25,712 nucleotides of DNA from Cuniculiplasma sp052315315. GTDB taxonomy: Archaea; Thermoplasmatota; Thermoplasmata; Thermoplasmatales; Thermoplasmataceae. How positions within the stretch are numbered: the first letter of the stretch is position 1; each line of letters begins with the position of its first letter. The stretch is taken from contig JBLSDE010000024.1 of assembly GCA_052315315.1 (NCBI GenBank), positions 1 through 25,712 of the forward strand, in the 5' to 3' direction. Below the pieces are notes generated by a model that saw only the letters and a list, made by a program, of their open reading frames with translations, was not told where the DNA came from and did no database searches. A program made the position numbers and the translations under genes. This document shows positions 1 to 7,432 of the stretch, one piece after another.

Positions 1-129
1 ACGATAAAAGGAATCTATGGATTTATTGAGCGAAAAGTTACAAAGTTCGGATCAGGGGCAAAGGTAGATTGTCCCAAGGAGTTCCTTGACAGGAAGGTTT
101 ATCTAATAATAACTAGGGACAAGGAATAG
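1..129 (+). CDS. DUF2080-family transposon-associated protein, C-terminal part (5' end outside window)
   Basis: Frame 1 is open from the window edge to TAG at 127-129 and gives 42 residues. They include KVTKFGSGAKVDCPKEFL and RKVYLIIT, which match from memory the small archaeal DUF2080 family (putative transposon-encoded protein), whose members share a V-x-x-FG-x-x-AKVD-x-PKE-x-x-G-x-x-V pattern. Those proteins are about 50-60 residues, so only the first few residues should be missing. The biochemical role of the family is unknown; the short basic and hydrophobic segments suggest a small nucleic-acid-binding fold, which is inference. It reads toward mptD, which has its own promoter. An IS or its remnant probably lies just left of the window. 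Confidence 0.72.
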   Translation, partial: TIKGIYGFIERKVTKFGSGAKVDCPKEFLDRKVYLIITRDKE

Positions 130-156
130 TGTCCCACACTCTAAATTTCGATAACT

Positions 157-166
157 TTTATTTAAA
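157..166 (+). promoter_or_regulatory. TATA-like box for mptD
   Basis: TTTATTTAAA is centred about 27 bp upstream of the ATG at 189, the spacing expected for a leaderless archaeal transcript. This favours the ATG at 189 over the GTG at 129 or the ATG at 177. Confidence 0.5.
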
Positions 167-188
167 AAGATGTTATATGGGAAACACA

Positions 189-551
189 ATGGATGATCCA
201 GCTGCATCTTTTTTCAACTGTTCAGACAGAGAGAGAGCAATATTTGAGGCGGGGATTAAACTGGGTTCAATATTCCACCAGTACGTTGGTGTACCCTTAA
301 ACACGGAGAATACAGATGCGGTAGAAAGAGCAATAAGAGAGAGCGTTATGGTGCAGCCCTTTGTCAAAGATGCAACAGTAATAATAGACAGAGGTAAAAT
401 AGACAAGAAAAAAGGGCAATATAAATACGTAACCCTTTCCGGTGAAATGATGGATATTAGTGTAAAGATATGTTATGGGGAAGCTTGTGTAACCGGAAGG
501 ATGCGGTATGTGAAAGAAATGAACTACCCCTTAATGTATTTGGAGGAATGA
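189..551 (+). CDS. mptD: Archaeal dihydroneopterin aldolase (MptD family)
   Basis: This cytosolic enzyme cleaves 7,8-dihydroneopterin to 6-hydroxymethyl-dihydropterin and glycolaldehyde in archaeal pterin/folate-type cofactor synthesis. The 120-residue product carries the family hallmark FNCSDRERAIFEAGIKLG (residues 9-26) followed by IFHQYVGVP. It is about the length of the M. jannaschii family member. The start at 189 (MDDPAASFFN) is chosen from the TATA box at 157-166; upstream starts at 129 (GTG) and 177 (ATG) are in frame but fit the promoter less well. Its TGA overlaps an ATG of the next frame, and the next gene's SD (GGAGG) lies in its last codons, so the two are probably co-translated. 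Family assignment is strong from sequence; activity is inferred from the family. Confidence 0.85.
   Translation: MDDPAASFFNCSDRERAIFEAGIKLGSIFHQYVGVPLNTENTDAVERAIRESVMVQPFVKDATVIIDRGKIDKKKGQYKYVTLSGEMMDISVKICYGEACVTGRMRYVKEMNYPLMYLEE
541..546 (+). promoter_or_regulatory. SD site setting the THEP1 start at 554
   Basis: TGGAGG precedes two in-frame ATGs. The ATG at 548 is only 1 nt away, whereas the ATG at 554 has a 7-nt spacer, so translation most likely starts at 554 (MAVKIG). Confidence 0.6.
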
Positions 552-553
552 TA

Positions 554-1096
554 ATGGCAGTAAAAATAGGGATAACTGGTCCGGTAGGATCTATCAAGGC
601 TGAGGCGTTGCAAAAAATAATGGAAATGCTGAGAAATCAAGGTAAGGACGTTCAAGGAGTGCTCATCTCTGAGATTAACGAACAGGGAAAACTTAAGGGT
701 TATTCCATTTTTGACATTTATACAAAGAGAAAGGTCAATTTTGCTGAGGTGGGGATCGTATCCAGAGTAAAGATAGACAAAATAGGTGTCGATACAAAAC
801 TTCTGGAAGAAATTCTGATTCCAAGTTTAACAAGGGCCAGAGAGACCGCAGATGTTATTGTTATAGATGAAATTGGAAAACTGGAAAACACAACAAAAAA
901 CGTTCAAAAGGAGATAAATGATACATTAAATTCCACAAAGCCTCTCATAGTTACAGTTCATAAAAAGTCAAGAAATCCAGTGCTTCAAGAAATAAGGGCA
1001 CTGGAAGGTGTGCGTGTATTTGATATTACTCCCATAAACAAGAGCCTCCTGCCCTACAGAATTATGAAGGTAATAAATGGAGAGGAGAATCCATAG
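554..1096 (+). CDS. THEP1-family nucleoside-triphosphatase / nucleotide kinase-like protein
   Basis: The 180-residue P-loop protein belongs to the THEP1 family (NTPases with nucleotide-kinase-like fold). The N-terminal strand and loop ITGPVGSIKA is at residues 7-16 and the Walker B-like VIVIDEIGKLE at about 101-111; the latter is typical of THEP1. The P-loop is unusual. Against GxxxxGK[ST], the segment GPVGSIKA (9-16) keeps the first Gly and the Lys, but the sixth position is Ile and the Mg-binding Thr/Ser is Ala, so activity cannot be assumed. The gene is preceded by mptD (4-nt overlap if the ATG at 548 is used, 2-nt gap from 554). Its stop TAG (1094-1096) overlaps the apparent ATA start of trm1. 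The physiological substrate of the family is not established. Confidence 0.75.
   Translation: MAVKIGITGPVGSIKAEALQKIMEMLRNQGKDVQGVLISEINEQGKLKGYSIFDIYTKRKVNFAEVGIVSRVKIDKIGVDTKLLEEILIPSLTRARETADVIVIDEIGKLENTTKNVQKEINDTLNSTKPLIVTVHKKSRNPVLQEIRALEGVRVFDITPINKSLLPYRIMKVINGEENP
1079..1087 (+). promoter_or_regulatory. SD site in front of the trm1 AUA start
   Basis: GGAGAGGAG lies inside the last THEP1 codons, 5 nt before ATA at 1093-1095. No ATG, GTG or TTG lies in frame within reach, so this SD is the main sequence argument for initiation at ATA. Confidence 0.6.
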
Positions 1097-2169
1097 TAAC
1101 ATACAGAGAGGGGATAGTAGAAATTGAAACCGGTTCAGAAGTCAAAAATATAGGACCGGGGAAGGCTGTTCCTGGATTTTTAAACGCTGATCAGAAATTT
1201 AACAGGGATTTAACATTAACTTTCCTCAACACAGTGAGACCATCACTCTATCTTGATGGCTTTTCAGCAACCGGGATCAGGGGGTTGAGAGCTGAACTTG
1301 AACTTGGTTTAAAAGCAGTTATGGTGGAGAGAAGCAGAAAATCCTTTCAAATTCTCAAGAGAAATGCCGAAAGAAATGGATCACAATCTGAAATCTATAA
1401 CGATACCTTTGAATCCATACTTTCCAAATACAGGTTTGATTTTATAGATATAGACCCATTTGGGGACGTGGTTCCATATGTGGACATAAGTCTACGTTAT
1501 GTTCGTAATAATGGTTATATTGGATTCACAGCCACTGACCTGAGTGTTTTAACAGGTTCACTTAAGGATCACAATCTTAGACGATATGGAAGTGTTGTTA
1601 TGAATAACGCCTTTCGCCATGAAATGGGCATCAGAAATCTGCTCGGATTCATTGCCAGAAGAGCTGTTACATTGGAGAGAGGCATAGAAGTTTTGCTCTC
1701 CCTATATCATGGCCATTTCTATAGGATTATAATACAGGTTAGGAAAGGGACTGAAAATGCTGAATCCACATTAAGGAATATTGCCTATTTTAATCCGTTC
1801 AGGGAAATAGGCAGTATCTATGGTGACTTTGACTACGGACCTCTTTGGATTGGAAATATTGAGGGTATATTTTCAAGAGGAGAAATACGCATACCAAAGT
1901 ATGTTGATGAAGAGACCGGATACAAGTTCAATCATCTGAAATATGAGGATATGGGAATATTCTTCGTGGATATAGGTGACATATTTTCAAAGAATAAAAT
2001 GAACCTACCTTCCATGACAAAGGTCAAAAATTATCTTGACAAAATGGGGATAGAGAATGAGAGAACACATTTTTCCAACACGGGACTGAAAGTTAAGGAC
2101 AAGAGATATTGCATGGAAAACATAATTAAAGATTATGAAGAAATCTATAATAGCCATAGACAAAATTAG
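1093..2169 (+). CDS. trm1: tRNA (guanine(26)-N2)-dimethyltransferase Trm1, apparent AUA start
   Basis: Trm1 uses S-adenosylmethionine to methylate G26 of tRNA. The product shows the class I methyltransferase SAM site LDGFSATGIRGLRAEL, the motif IDIDPFGDVVPYVD, and the family region GFTATDLSVL followed by RYGSVVMNNAFRHEMGIRNL. The frame is open from 1024, but the first ATG/GTG/TTG is GTG at 1234, which would remove about 47 residues including FNRDLTLTFLN and the conserved REG segment. Starting at ATA 1093 gives 358 residues, close to normal archaeal length, with an SD at 1079-1087 and a 4-nt stop/start overlap (ATAG) with the THEP1 gene, the usual ATGA-type coupling with G replaced by A. A sequencing error or strain mutation is the alternative. 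Confidence 0.85.
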   Translation: MVTYREGIVEIETGSEVKNIGPGKAVPGFLNADQKFNRDLTLTFLNTVRPSLYLDGFSATGIRGLRAELELGLKAVMVERSRKSFQILKRNAERNGSQSEIYNDTFESILSKYRFDFIDIDPFGDVVPYVDISLRYVRNNGYIGFTATDLSVLTGSLKDHNLRRYGSVVMNNAFRHEMGIRNLLGFIARRAVTLERGIEVLLSLYHGHFYRIIIQVRKGTENAESTLRNIAYFNPFREIGSIYGDFDYGPLWIGNIEGIFSRGEIRIPKYVDEETGYKFNHLKYEDMGIFFVDIGDIFSKNKMNLPSMTKVKNYLDKMGIENERTHFSNTGLKVKDKRYCMENIIKDYEEIYNSHRQN

Positions 2170-2193
2170 AACTTATAAAATTCACTAAGGAAA

Positions 2194-2203
2194 TTCATAA
2201 ATA
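2194..2203 (+). promoter_or_regulatory. TATA-like box for the ether-lipid operon
   Basis: TTCATAAATA is centred about 27 bp upstream of the ATG at 2226 and there is no SD, consistent with a leaderless transcript starting at the prenyltransferase gene. Confidence 0.5.
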
Positions 2204-2225
2204 ACGAAAGAGATTAACCCATTGG

Positions 2226-3044
2226 ATGAATTCTGCCCTTAGACTTCTGAGGCCTGTAAATGCAGTAATGGCTGTGCTGGGAACATTTATATCATCTCTG
2301 GTTGCGATTGGATATGAGATGTTAAATCATCTTGTTCTCATTTCAATAGCTTCGCTTGTGGTGTTTCTTGTTCTAACTGGAGGAAACGTTATGAACGATG
2401 TGCTTGATGCTGAAAATGATAAAGTAAATCATCCAGAACGCCCAATCCCCTCAGGTAAGATCACAAAGAAGCAGGGAACTTATATTTACTTAATTTCGTA
2501 TATACTGTCAGTTTTTATTGCGTTGCTGTTTCTTAATTTATATGCGGTTATTTTGGTAATTTTGGCGGATTTCCTACTGATAGTCTATGAAACAAAAGGT
2601 AAATACAGAGGTCTATCAGGCAATATAATAATAAGCATTTTAATAGGGGCCATATTCCTGTTTGGTGGCATTATTTTTCTGAACCCTGAAAGAACCATAC
2701 TTCTTATGACCCTCGCATCACTATCAAACCTGTCCCGCGAACTGATCAAGGATGTGCAGGATATGGAAGGTGATATTGACAGAATAACATTCCCAAAGAG
2801 ATACGGTGCTAAGGCCGCATTAAATCTTTCATCGGCACTCATAGTCACAACCATTATTGTTTCCTTTGTGCCATATCTGGCCGGTCTGTTCTCATATGGG
2901 TACCTTATTGCTGTCATTATTTGTGATATTTCCTTCGTTTTAACTATGTTAACACAGTATAAGAGCGCCAAAAGGGGACAGAATCTTTCAAAACTATCTA
3001 TGATGCTTGGGTTAATTTCCTTTACTGTTGGTGGTATCTTTTGA
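2226..3044 (+). CDS. UbiA-family prenyltransferase, probable digeranylgeranylglyceryl phosphate (DGGGP) synthase
   Basis: This integral membrane enzyme should add the second geranylgeranyl chain to GGGP in archaeal membrane lipid synthesis. The 272 residues contain both UbiA aspartate motifs, NDVLDAEND (57-65) with PERPIPSGKI after it, and DVQDMEGDID (176-185), set among about eight or nine hydrophobic helices. Length fits archaeal UbiA (about 270-300). The DGGGP assignment rests on the family and on direct overlap with GGGP synthase, which supplies its substrate. The last bases encode the next gene's GGTGG SD and start, so the two are translationally coupled. Other UbiA functions (e.g. quinone prenylation) are less likely in this context. 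Confidence 0.85.
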   Translation: MNSALRLLRPVNAVMAVLGTFISSLVAIGYEMLNHLVLISIASLVVFLVLTGGNVMNDVLDAENDKVNHPERPIPSGKITKKQGTYIYLISYILSVFIALLFLNLYAVILVILADFLLIVYETKGKYRGLSGNIIISILIGAIFLFGGIIFLNPERTILLMTLASLSNLSRELIKDVQDMEGDIDRITFPKRYGAKAALNLSSALIVTTIIVSFVPYLAGLFSYGYLIAVIICDISFVLTMLTQYKSAKRGQNLSKLSMMLGLISFTVGGIF

Positions 3045-3787
3045 ACGTCTATAATAAGATTATTGAAAAAACCAAAAGAGAAAAAGTGCATATGACTCTT
3101 ATTGATCCTGAAACCTCGGGTGATGAGGGTAGTGCAAAAATTGCGGAACAGGCATGGAAGGCAGGTACCGACTTTATTCTGGTTGGTGGTAGTACACATC
3201 TGACTACAAGTGAAATGGATAGTGCCACCAAAAAAATAAAGGAAAAATGTGGAGTACCAGTCATAATATTCCCTGGCTCTTCCAGCATGTTCACTAGGTA
3301 TGCCGATGCGATCTTCTTTATGTCCTTGTTGAACTCATCAGACCTTGAGTTTGTTGTTGGACACCAGAAGAAAGCTTCCGTTCTTGTGAAAAGAAGCGGA
3401 GTTGAAAGCATCCCCATGGGATATCTGATATTTGAGCCCGGAATGACGGCAGGCAAAGTGGGAAAGGCGAAACTGATAGGCCAAAGCGATTACAAAGATG
3501 CTGTTGAATATGCAGTTGCTGCCGAGCTTATGGGGATGAGATTGGTCTACATGGAGGCTGGAAGTGGAGCACCCTATGCCATATCACAGGAGATGATTAA
3601 GAAAGTTAAAGAATCTGTAGATATACCGGTCATAGTTGGTGGAGGTATCAGAACAAAAGAGACGGCTCGTAATGTATCTGAGGCAGGTGCAGACATAATT
3701 GTTACAGGAACTGTGGCTGAAAAATCCGATAATGTTTATGAGACCTTAAGACCAATTATAGAAAGCATAAAAAAAAGCAGGTCATAA
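3041..3787 (+). CDS. Geranylgeranylglyceryl phosphate (GGGP) synthase
   Basis: This TIM-barrel prenyltransferase forms the first ether bond of archaeal lipids from sn-glycerol 1-phosphate and geranylgeranyl diphosphate. The 248 residues include MTLIDPE near residue 18, DFILVGGSTHLT, VPVIIFPGSS, GYLIFEPGMTAGKVGKA, LVYMEAGSGAP and the phosphate-binding VIVGGGIRTKE, all characteristic of the family. The start is TTG at 3041, overlapping the upstream TGA (TTGA), with GGTGG at 3030-3034 and a 6-nt spacer; no better in-frame start exists. It shares a transcript with the UbiA gene before it, so the two successive ether-bond steps are coupled. Substrate chain length is inferred from the family. Confidence 0.92.
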   Translation: MNVYNKIIEKTKREKVHMTLIDPETSGDEGSAKIAEQAWKAGTDFILVGGSTHLTTSEMDSATKKIKEKCGVPVIIFPGSSSMFTRYADAIFFMSLLNSSDLEFVVGHQKKASVLVKRSGVESIPMGYLIFEPGMTAGKVGKAKLIGQSDYKDAVEYAVAAELMGMRLVYMEAGSGAPYAISQEMIKKVKESVDIPVIVGGGIRTKETARNVSEAGADIIVTGTVAEKSDNVYETLRPIIESIKKSRS

Positions 3788-3796
3788 ATGTAAAAT

Positions 3797-3804
3797 AATT
3801 TAAT
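3797..3804 (+). promoter_or_regulatory. TATA-like box for purSL
   Basis: An AATTTAAT core within the AT-rich stretch 3791-3804 lies about 27 bp before the ATG at 3827. It supports that start rather than the ATG at 3809. Confidence 0.45.
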
Positions 3805-3826
3805 CATAATGCAATATAGGGATCAG

Positions 3827-4072
3827 ATGGTCAAAATCAGAATAGAGGTCGGTTATCTTGACGGTGTCGAGGATCCTGAATCGTCAACATTGTTTCACAA
3901 CCTTGGAATTCTTGGTTACGATGATGTTGAAAATGTAAAAATATTAAAAACCTATGAACTTCAATTTGATGGAGATGAAGAATCCGCAAAAGCGATGGCT
4001 AAGGCCATAGCAGAGAATCTCCTCATAAATCCAGTAATTAATAGTTATAAGGTCGTAGTTTTGGGTGAATAA
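3827..4072 (+). CDS. purS: Phosphoribosylformylglycinamidine synthase, PurS subunit
   Basis: PurS is the small structural subunit of the FGAM synthase complex (PurS-PurQ-PurL) in purine synthesis. The 81-residue product starts MVKIRIEVGYLDGVEDPES, matching the usual PurS opening of a strand followed by G-V-x-DPE. It continues with LGILGYDDVENVKILKTYEL and a C-terminal IAENLLINPVINSYKV. An ATG six codons upstream (3809) is also in frame, but the promoter and the family alignment favour 3827. Its stop codon overlaps the ATG of purL by one base, and its last codons contain the purL SD (GGGTG at 4063-4067), as expected for subunits made together. Confidence 0.9.
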   Translation: MVKIRIEVGYLDGVEDPESSTLFHNLGILGYDDVENVKILKTYELQFDGDEESAKAMAKAIAENLLINPVINSYKVVVLGE

Positions 4073-6387
4073 TGATGCACAATGTGCATGACCAAAAATT
4101 TTCCAATACAATAAAGATAAGGGAACTTGACCATCAATCCCTTATGGAAATAAGTATTAATATGGGTTTATCCCTGAATCTGGAAGAAATGATAAGGCTA
4201 AAGCATTATTTTTCTTCCCTTGGTAGGGATCCAACAGAGACTGAACTTCAGGCCATGGGACAGGCGTGGAGTGAACATTGCTGCTACAAGTCTTCAAAGT
4301 TATATCTAAAAAAATACCTGTCCGGGCTTAAAACGGATTACACAATACTTGCTATGGAAGATGATGCAGGTATTGTAAGGATCAGAGATGATCTTGCATA
4401 CGCCTTGAAAATGGAAAGCCACAATCACCCAAGTGCAGTAGAACCATATGGGGGAGCTGCAACAGGTGTTGGGGGAATATTAAGAGATATACTCTGCATG
4501 GGAGCTCAACCAATTGCAGTGATAGATTCCCTGTATCTTGGAAATGGGAAGGGAAAGAGACCAAAAGGTTCATTGAACACAACTTTCATGATAAACAACA
4601 TTGTCGGAGGAATAAGGGATTATGGGAACAGGGTTGGAATACCGACGGTTGCAGGTTCTCTTTACTTTGATGAGACTTTTGAAGGAACCCCTCTTGTGAA
4701 TGCGGGATGTATCGGTATACTTAAAGAAAAAGATATCAGCAGGAGCAGGGTATCAAGCACCAACGATGTTCTGATGCTCGCAGGTGGCAAGACCGGCAGA
4801 GATGGGATTCATGGAGTCAACTTTGCCTCCAGAAATCTTGAAACGGATGATAAGGAAAACAGAAAAGCAGTCCAACTTGGTAATCCAATAGTTAAAGAAC
4901 CACTGATCAAGGCTGTACTGGAGGCAAACTCCCTTGGTTTAATTGCGGGAATGAAGGATCTTGGTGGAGGTGGTTTATCCAGTGCAGCAGGAGAGATGTG
5001 CCTTGCGGGTGGAGCCGGAGGCGAAATCATACTGGATAATGTAATACTCAAAGAGAAAAACATGGGCCCCTGGGAAATATGGATAAGCGAAAGCCAGGAA
5101 AGGATGCTGCTCTCCTTAAGGGAGGAGAATGTTCAGAAAGTTAGGGAAATAATGGAAAAGTGGGGCATAGATAACAGTATAATTGGACACAGTGTACCAG
5201 GAAAGAGAATGAAACTATATTTCCATGGTGAAAAAGTTCTTGATCTTCCTCTCACTTTTCTCACATCAGGACCTGTATACGCAAAGCCCTACAAGATACA
5301 GAGAACCCATGAGAGGGAGACAGTTTTACTGAAAGATCCAGAAGATTTTGAGAAGGACCTTGAAAGATTTTTACTGGATTTCAACAACTCGTCAAAATTT
5401 AAAGTCATAAGGCAGTACGATTTTACTGTCAGAGGTAACTCGGTGGTGAGACCATTTTCAGGTTTCCCAAACAGAGAGGGCCCAACAGACGGCGCTGTTA
5501 TGCGAGTGTCAAATGACAGAAAGGATGGATTGGCCATAACATCGGGATGCAAGGTTACCGCAACTGAGGTGGATAGCTACGAGGGAACAATGTGGACAAT
5601 GGCAAGGGCATACAGAAATATTTTATGCCTTGGTGGTGAGCCACATAGCGTAGTTGATGCCTTAAATTTTGGAAATCCAGACAGGGTTGAAATTATGGGT
5701 CAATTTACAGAGTCTGTAAGGGCCATTGGAGAATTCTGTAAATATATGAAACTACCCATAGTTGCTGGAAACGTAAGTCTTTACAACCAGACAGGTGGAA
5801 TTGATATCCCACCCGTTCCAAATATCCTTATGACAGGAATAATGGAAGATTATGAGAAATCCTTAACATCCGATATCAAAGATAGTGGGAGTACGCTCTA
5901 TCTGGCAGGATGGAGTTCCTGCGATCTTGGTGGGAGCCTTTACCTGAAATATAGAAAAGTTAAGTCAGGGACACTTGAAAAAAACAATATGGATGATCTT
6001 ATTAAACTGAGGACATTCATGCAAAAATCTTTGGACAGGGACTTGGTTCTTTCTGCCCATGATGTGGGAACTGGTGGTTTATTGGTTTCGCTCCTTGAAA
6101 TGACTTTTGGTTCAGGAATAGGTTTCACAGTGGACATATCTGCCATATCCCCAAACAGATTGTTGAATAAGCTGTATTCTGAATCTGGAAACAGAATAAT
6201 AATAGAGGTACCCAACTCAAAGGAGCAAGAGGTGGAAAAGGTAGGGGAAGGTATTATCCTAAAGAAACTTGGAAAGACCGGTGGGAATAGAATTGAGATT
6301 GTGAACGATTCAGTTACAGTAATAAATGAAGAAATCGAGAAACTAAGGAAAATATGGGAATCAGGTTTGGATAAAATATTCCCATAA
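4072..6387 (+). CDS. purL: Phosphoribosylformylglycinamidine synthase, PurL subunit
   Basis: This is the ATP-dependent synthetase subunit that converts FGAR to FGAM using ammonia from PurQ. Length is 771 residues, normal for small-type PurL. Motifs in order: MGQAWSEHCCYKSSK (62-76), MESHNHPSAVEPYGGAATG (114-132), a first ATP-binding half with MKDLGGGGLSSAAGEM, then the second AIRS-like half with SGFPNREGPTDGAVMRVS, VAGNVSLYNQTGG and SAHDVGTGGLLVSLLEM. A second ATG at 4075 has a better spacer (7 nt) from the SD GGGTG and may be the true start. purQ does not follow and is not found in this window, so the glutaminase subunit must be elsewhere. Confidence 0.95.
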   Translation: MMHNVHDQKFSNTIKIRELDHQSLMEISINMGLSLNLEEMIRLKHYFSSLGRDPTETELQAMGQAWSEHCCYKSSKLYLKKYLSGLKTDYTILAMEDDAGIVRIRDDLAYALKMESHNHPSAVEPYGGAATGVGGILRDILCMGAQPIAVIDSLYLGNGKGKRPKGSLNTTFMINNIVGGIRDYGNRVGIPTVAGSLYFDETFEGTPLVNAGCIGILKEKDISRSRVSSTNDVLMLAGGKTGRDGIHGVNFASRNLETDDKENRKAVQLGNPIVKEPLIKAVLEANSLGLIAGMKDLGGGGLSSAAGEMCLAGGAGGEIILDNVILKEKNMGPWEIWISESQERMLLSLREENVQKVREIMEKWGIDNSIIGHSVPGKRMKLYFHGEKVLDLPLTFLTSGPVYAKPYKIQRTHERETVLLKDPEDFEKDLERFLLDFNNSSKFKVIRQYDFTVRGNSVVRPFSGFPNREGPTDGAVMRVSNDRKDGLAITSGCKVTATEVDSYEGTMWTMARAYRNILCLGGEPHSVVDALNFGNPDRVEIMGQFTESVRAIGEFCKYMKLPIVAGNVSLYNQTGGIDIPPVPNILMTGIMEDYEKSLTSDIKDSGSTLYLAGWSSCDLGGSLYLKYRKVKSGTLEKNNMDDLIKLRTFMQKSLDRDLVLSAHDVGTGGLLVSLLEMTFGSGIGFTVDISAISPNRLLNKLYSESGNRIIIEVPNSKEQEVEKVGEGIILKKLGKTGGNRIEIVNDSVTVINEEIEKLRKIWESGLDKIFP

Positions 6388-6454
6388 ATTCTTCCTTCAT
6401 TCTGGAAGTAAGCCATAAACTTGATTGATGCTTGAAAATCATGGGGGAGAAGTT

Positions 6455-6505
6455 ATGTCTTTGAGATCGATTTTTATTCCATGTCATTATATGGTGATGA
6501 TTTGA
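6455..6505 (+). CDS. Possible 16-codon leader ORF upstream of the 84-residue unknown gene
   Basis: GGGGGAG (6443-6449) lies 5 nt before ATG at 6455, which opens a 16-residue frame, MSLRSIFIPCHYMVMI. Its TGA (6503-6505) shares a base with the ATG of the next gene (TGATG). The next gene's GGTGAT SD sits inside this mini-ORF. The arrangement resembles a coupled leader peptide. It is only a sequence observation; a strong SD next to a short ORF can arise by chance. Confidence 0.3.
   Translation: MSLRSIFIPCHYMVMI
6493..6498 (+). promoter_or_regulatory. SD site fixing the start at 6505
   Basis: GGTGAT is a perfect match to the archaeal 16S anti-SD and lies 6 nt before the ATG at 6505. This makes 6505 a better start than the in-frame ATG at 6481. 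Confidence 0.6.
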
Positions 6506-6759
6506 TGAGGGATTATTCAAAAATTACCAGATATATAGATTCAAAGAATGTTACATTAGTTTGCACATACAGACATAACTTTGATGCTTCGAGAAACTGC
6601 GGGAGTTTGGTTGTTTACGAGGGAAAGGAAGTGACCGAGGATTCCTTTGAACTTTTCATGGAATACATTGAGTGTGGTCTTGATGAGGCTCAATTGGAGA
6701 AGAGGATTGAAAAATTTGCCATGGAGATAGAGAGCGGGAAAATTGACGTTACCTTTTAA
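6505..6759 (+). CDS. Small soluble protein of unknown function (84 aa)
   Basis: I do not recognise this family. The product begins MRDYSKITRYIDSKNVTLV and is acidic towards the C-terminus (ECGLDEAQLEKRIEKFAMEI, ending SGKIDVTF). It has two cysteines and no membrane segment; predicted structure is strands followed by a helical half. The start at 6505 is supported by the GGTGAT SD. It sits just downstream of purL on the same strand, but 117 nt away. Its 3' end overlaps the convergent ribK stop by 11 bp. The coding frame is convincing because codon use resembles its neighbours and the SD is strong. Confidence 0.6.
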   Translation: MRDYSKITRYIDSKNVTLVCTYRHNFDASRNCGSLVVYEGKEVTEDSFELFMEYIECGLDEAQLEKRIEKFAMEIESGKIDVTF

Positions 6760-7432
6760 AAGTAAACTCTACCGTAAGCGTGTCCTCATCCTTTAGATTT
6801 AGTTTTTCCCTTAAATATTCCGCCGATATTATTTCCATTACGTCACGATAAATAGATCTGTAGGGAAATATGAGGGCACAGTCTATATTTTGTATTTTGC
6901 ATTTAAAAGCCTTCACCGCACCATATGTTCTATCATCCGATGAAAAACCTTCAATAATGATCCCTTTTCTACCCCTTATCTGCCTCAATGTACTTTCATA
7001 TTCTGGATCAATTTTAATATTCAATGTTCCCGGATAAGGGATTATACCAAGCCTCTCATTGAACTGTGTCACATATGGTTTTTTTGATACATAATATCTC
7101 CCCTCACCGAGACCACTCTTCACTTTGCCTACCACTTCAATATGTCTCTCCTTTTCCAGTATTTCAGATAGAACACCATATACCTCATATAAAAGATCCA
7201 TGCCTTTTTCTTCAATATCGATCTCCTGACATTTGTTTGAAATAGAACGTCTTATGAGCCCTTTCTTCTCCATCTCTATTATAAATCTTGAGGCACTCTG
7301 TTGGCTCACACCCCACATATTTCCCAGGTCTGAGCTGCTTAATCTTATTTCCCCTTTCTCCTTCTTCTCTTCCGCAAGGGAGGATATAAAAAAGAAGTAT
7401 TTTCTATTACTTTCTCCATCTATCTGTACCAT
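6749..7432 (-). CDS. ribK: CTP-dependent riboflavin kinase with N-terminal winged helix
   Basis: Archaeal RibK (DUF120) phosphorylates riboflavin to FMN using CTP. The 227 residues have an N-terminal winged-helix domain of about 90 residues (SSSDLGNMWGVSQQSASRFI, then KKGLIRRSIS) and a C-terminal kinase barrel with GKVKSGLGEGRYYVS, GIIPYPGTLNIKI, GIIIEGFSSDDRTYGAVKAF and a final EDTLTVEF. The fused DNA-binding domain is common in the family and suggests transcriptional autoregulation. It is the third gene of the aIF2-beta/PIN/ribK unit. Its ATG overlaps the PIN gene stop by 13 bp and AGGAG lies 6 nt upstream. It converges with the small gene on the plus strand. Confidence 0.93.
   Translation of the reverse strand: MVQIDGESNRKYFFFISSLAEEKKEKGEIRLSSSDLGNMWGVSQQSASRFIIEMEKKGLIRRSISNKCQEIDIEEKGMDLLYEVYGVLSEILEKERHIEVVGKVKSGLGEGRYYVSKKPYVTQFNERLGIIPYPGTLNIKIDPEYESTLRQIRGRKGIIIEGFSSDDRTYGAVKAFKCKIQNIDCALIFPYRSIYRDVMEIISAEYLREKLNLKDEDTLTVEFTFKR

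Noticed and set aside
2585..3199. Long minus-strand open frame opposite the prenyltransferase and GGGP synthase genes
   Set aside because: It lies wholly antisense to two strongly supported genes, and its protein has no recognisable motif and no promoter or SD.
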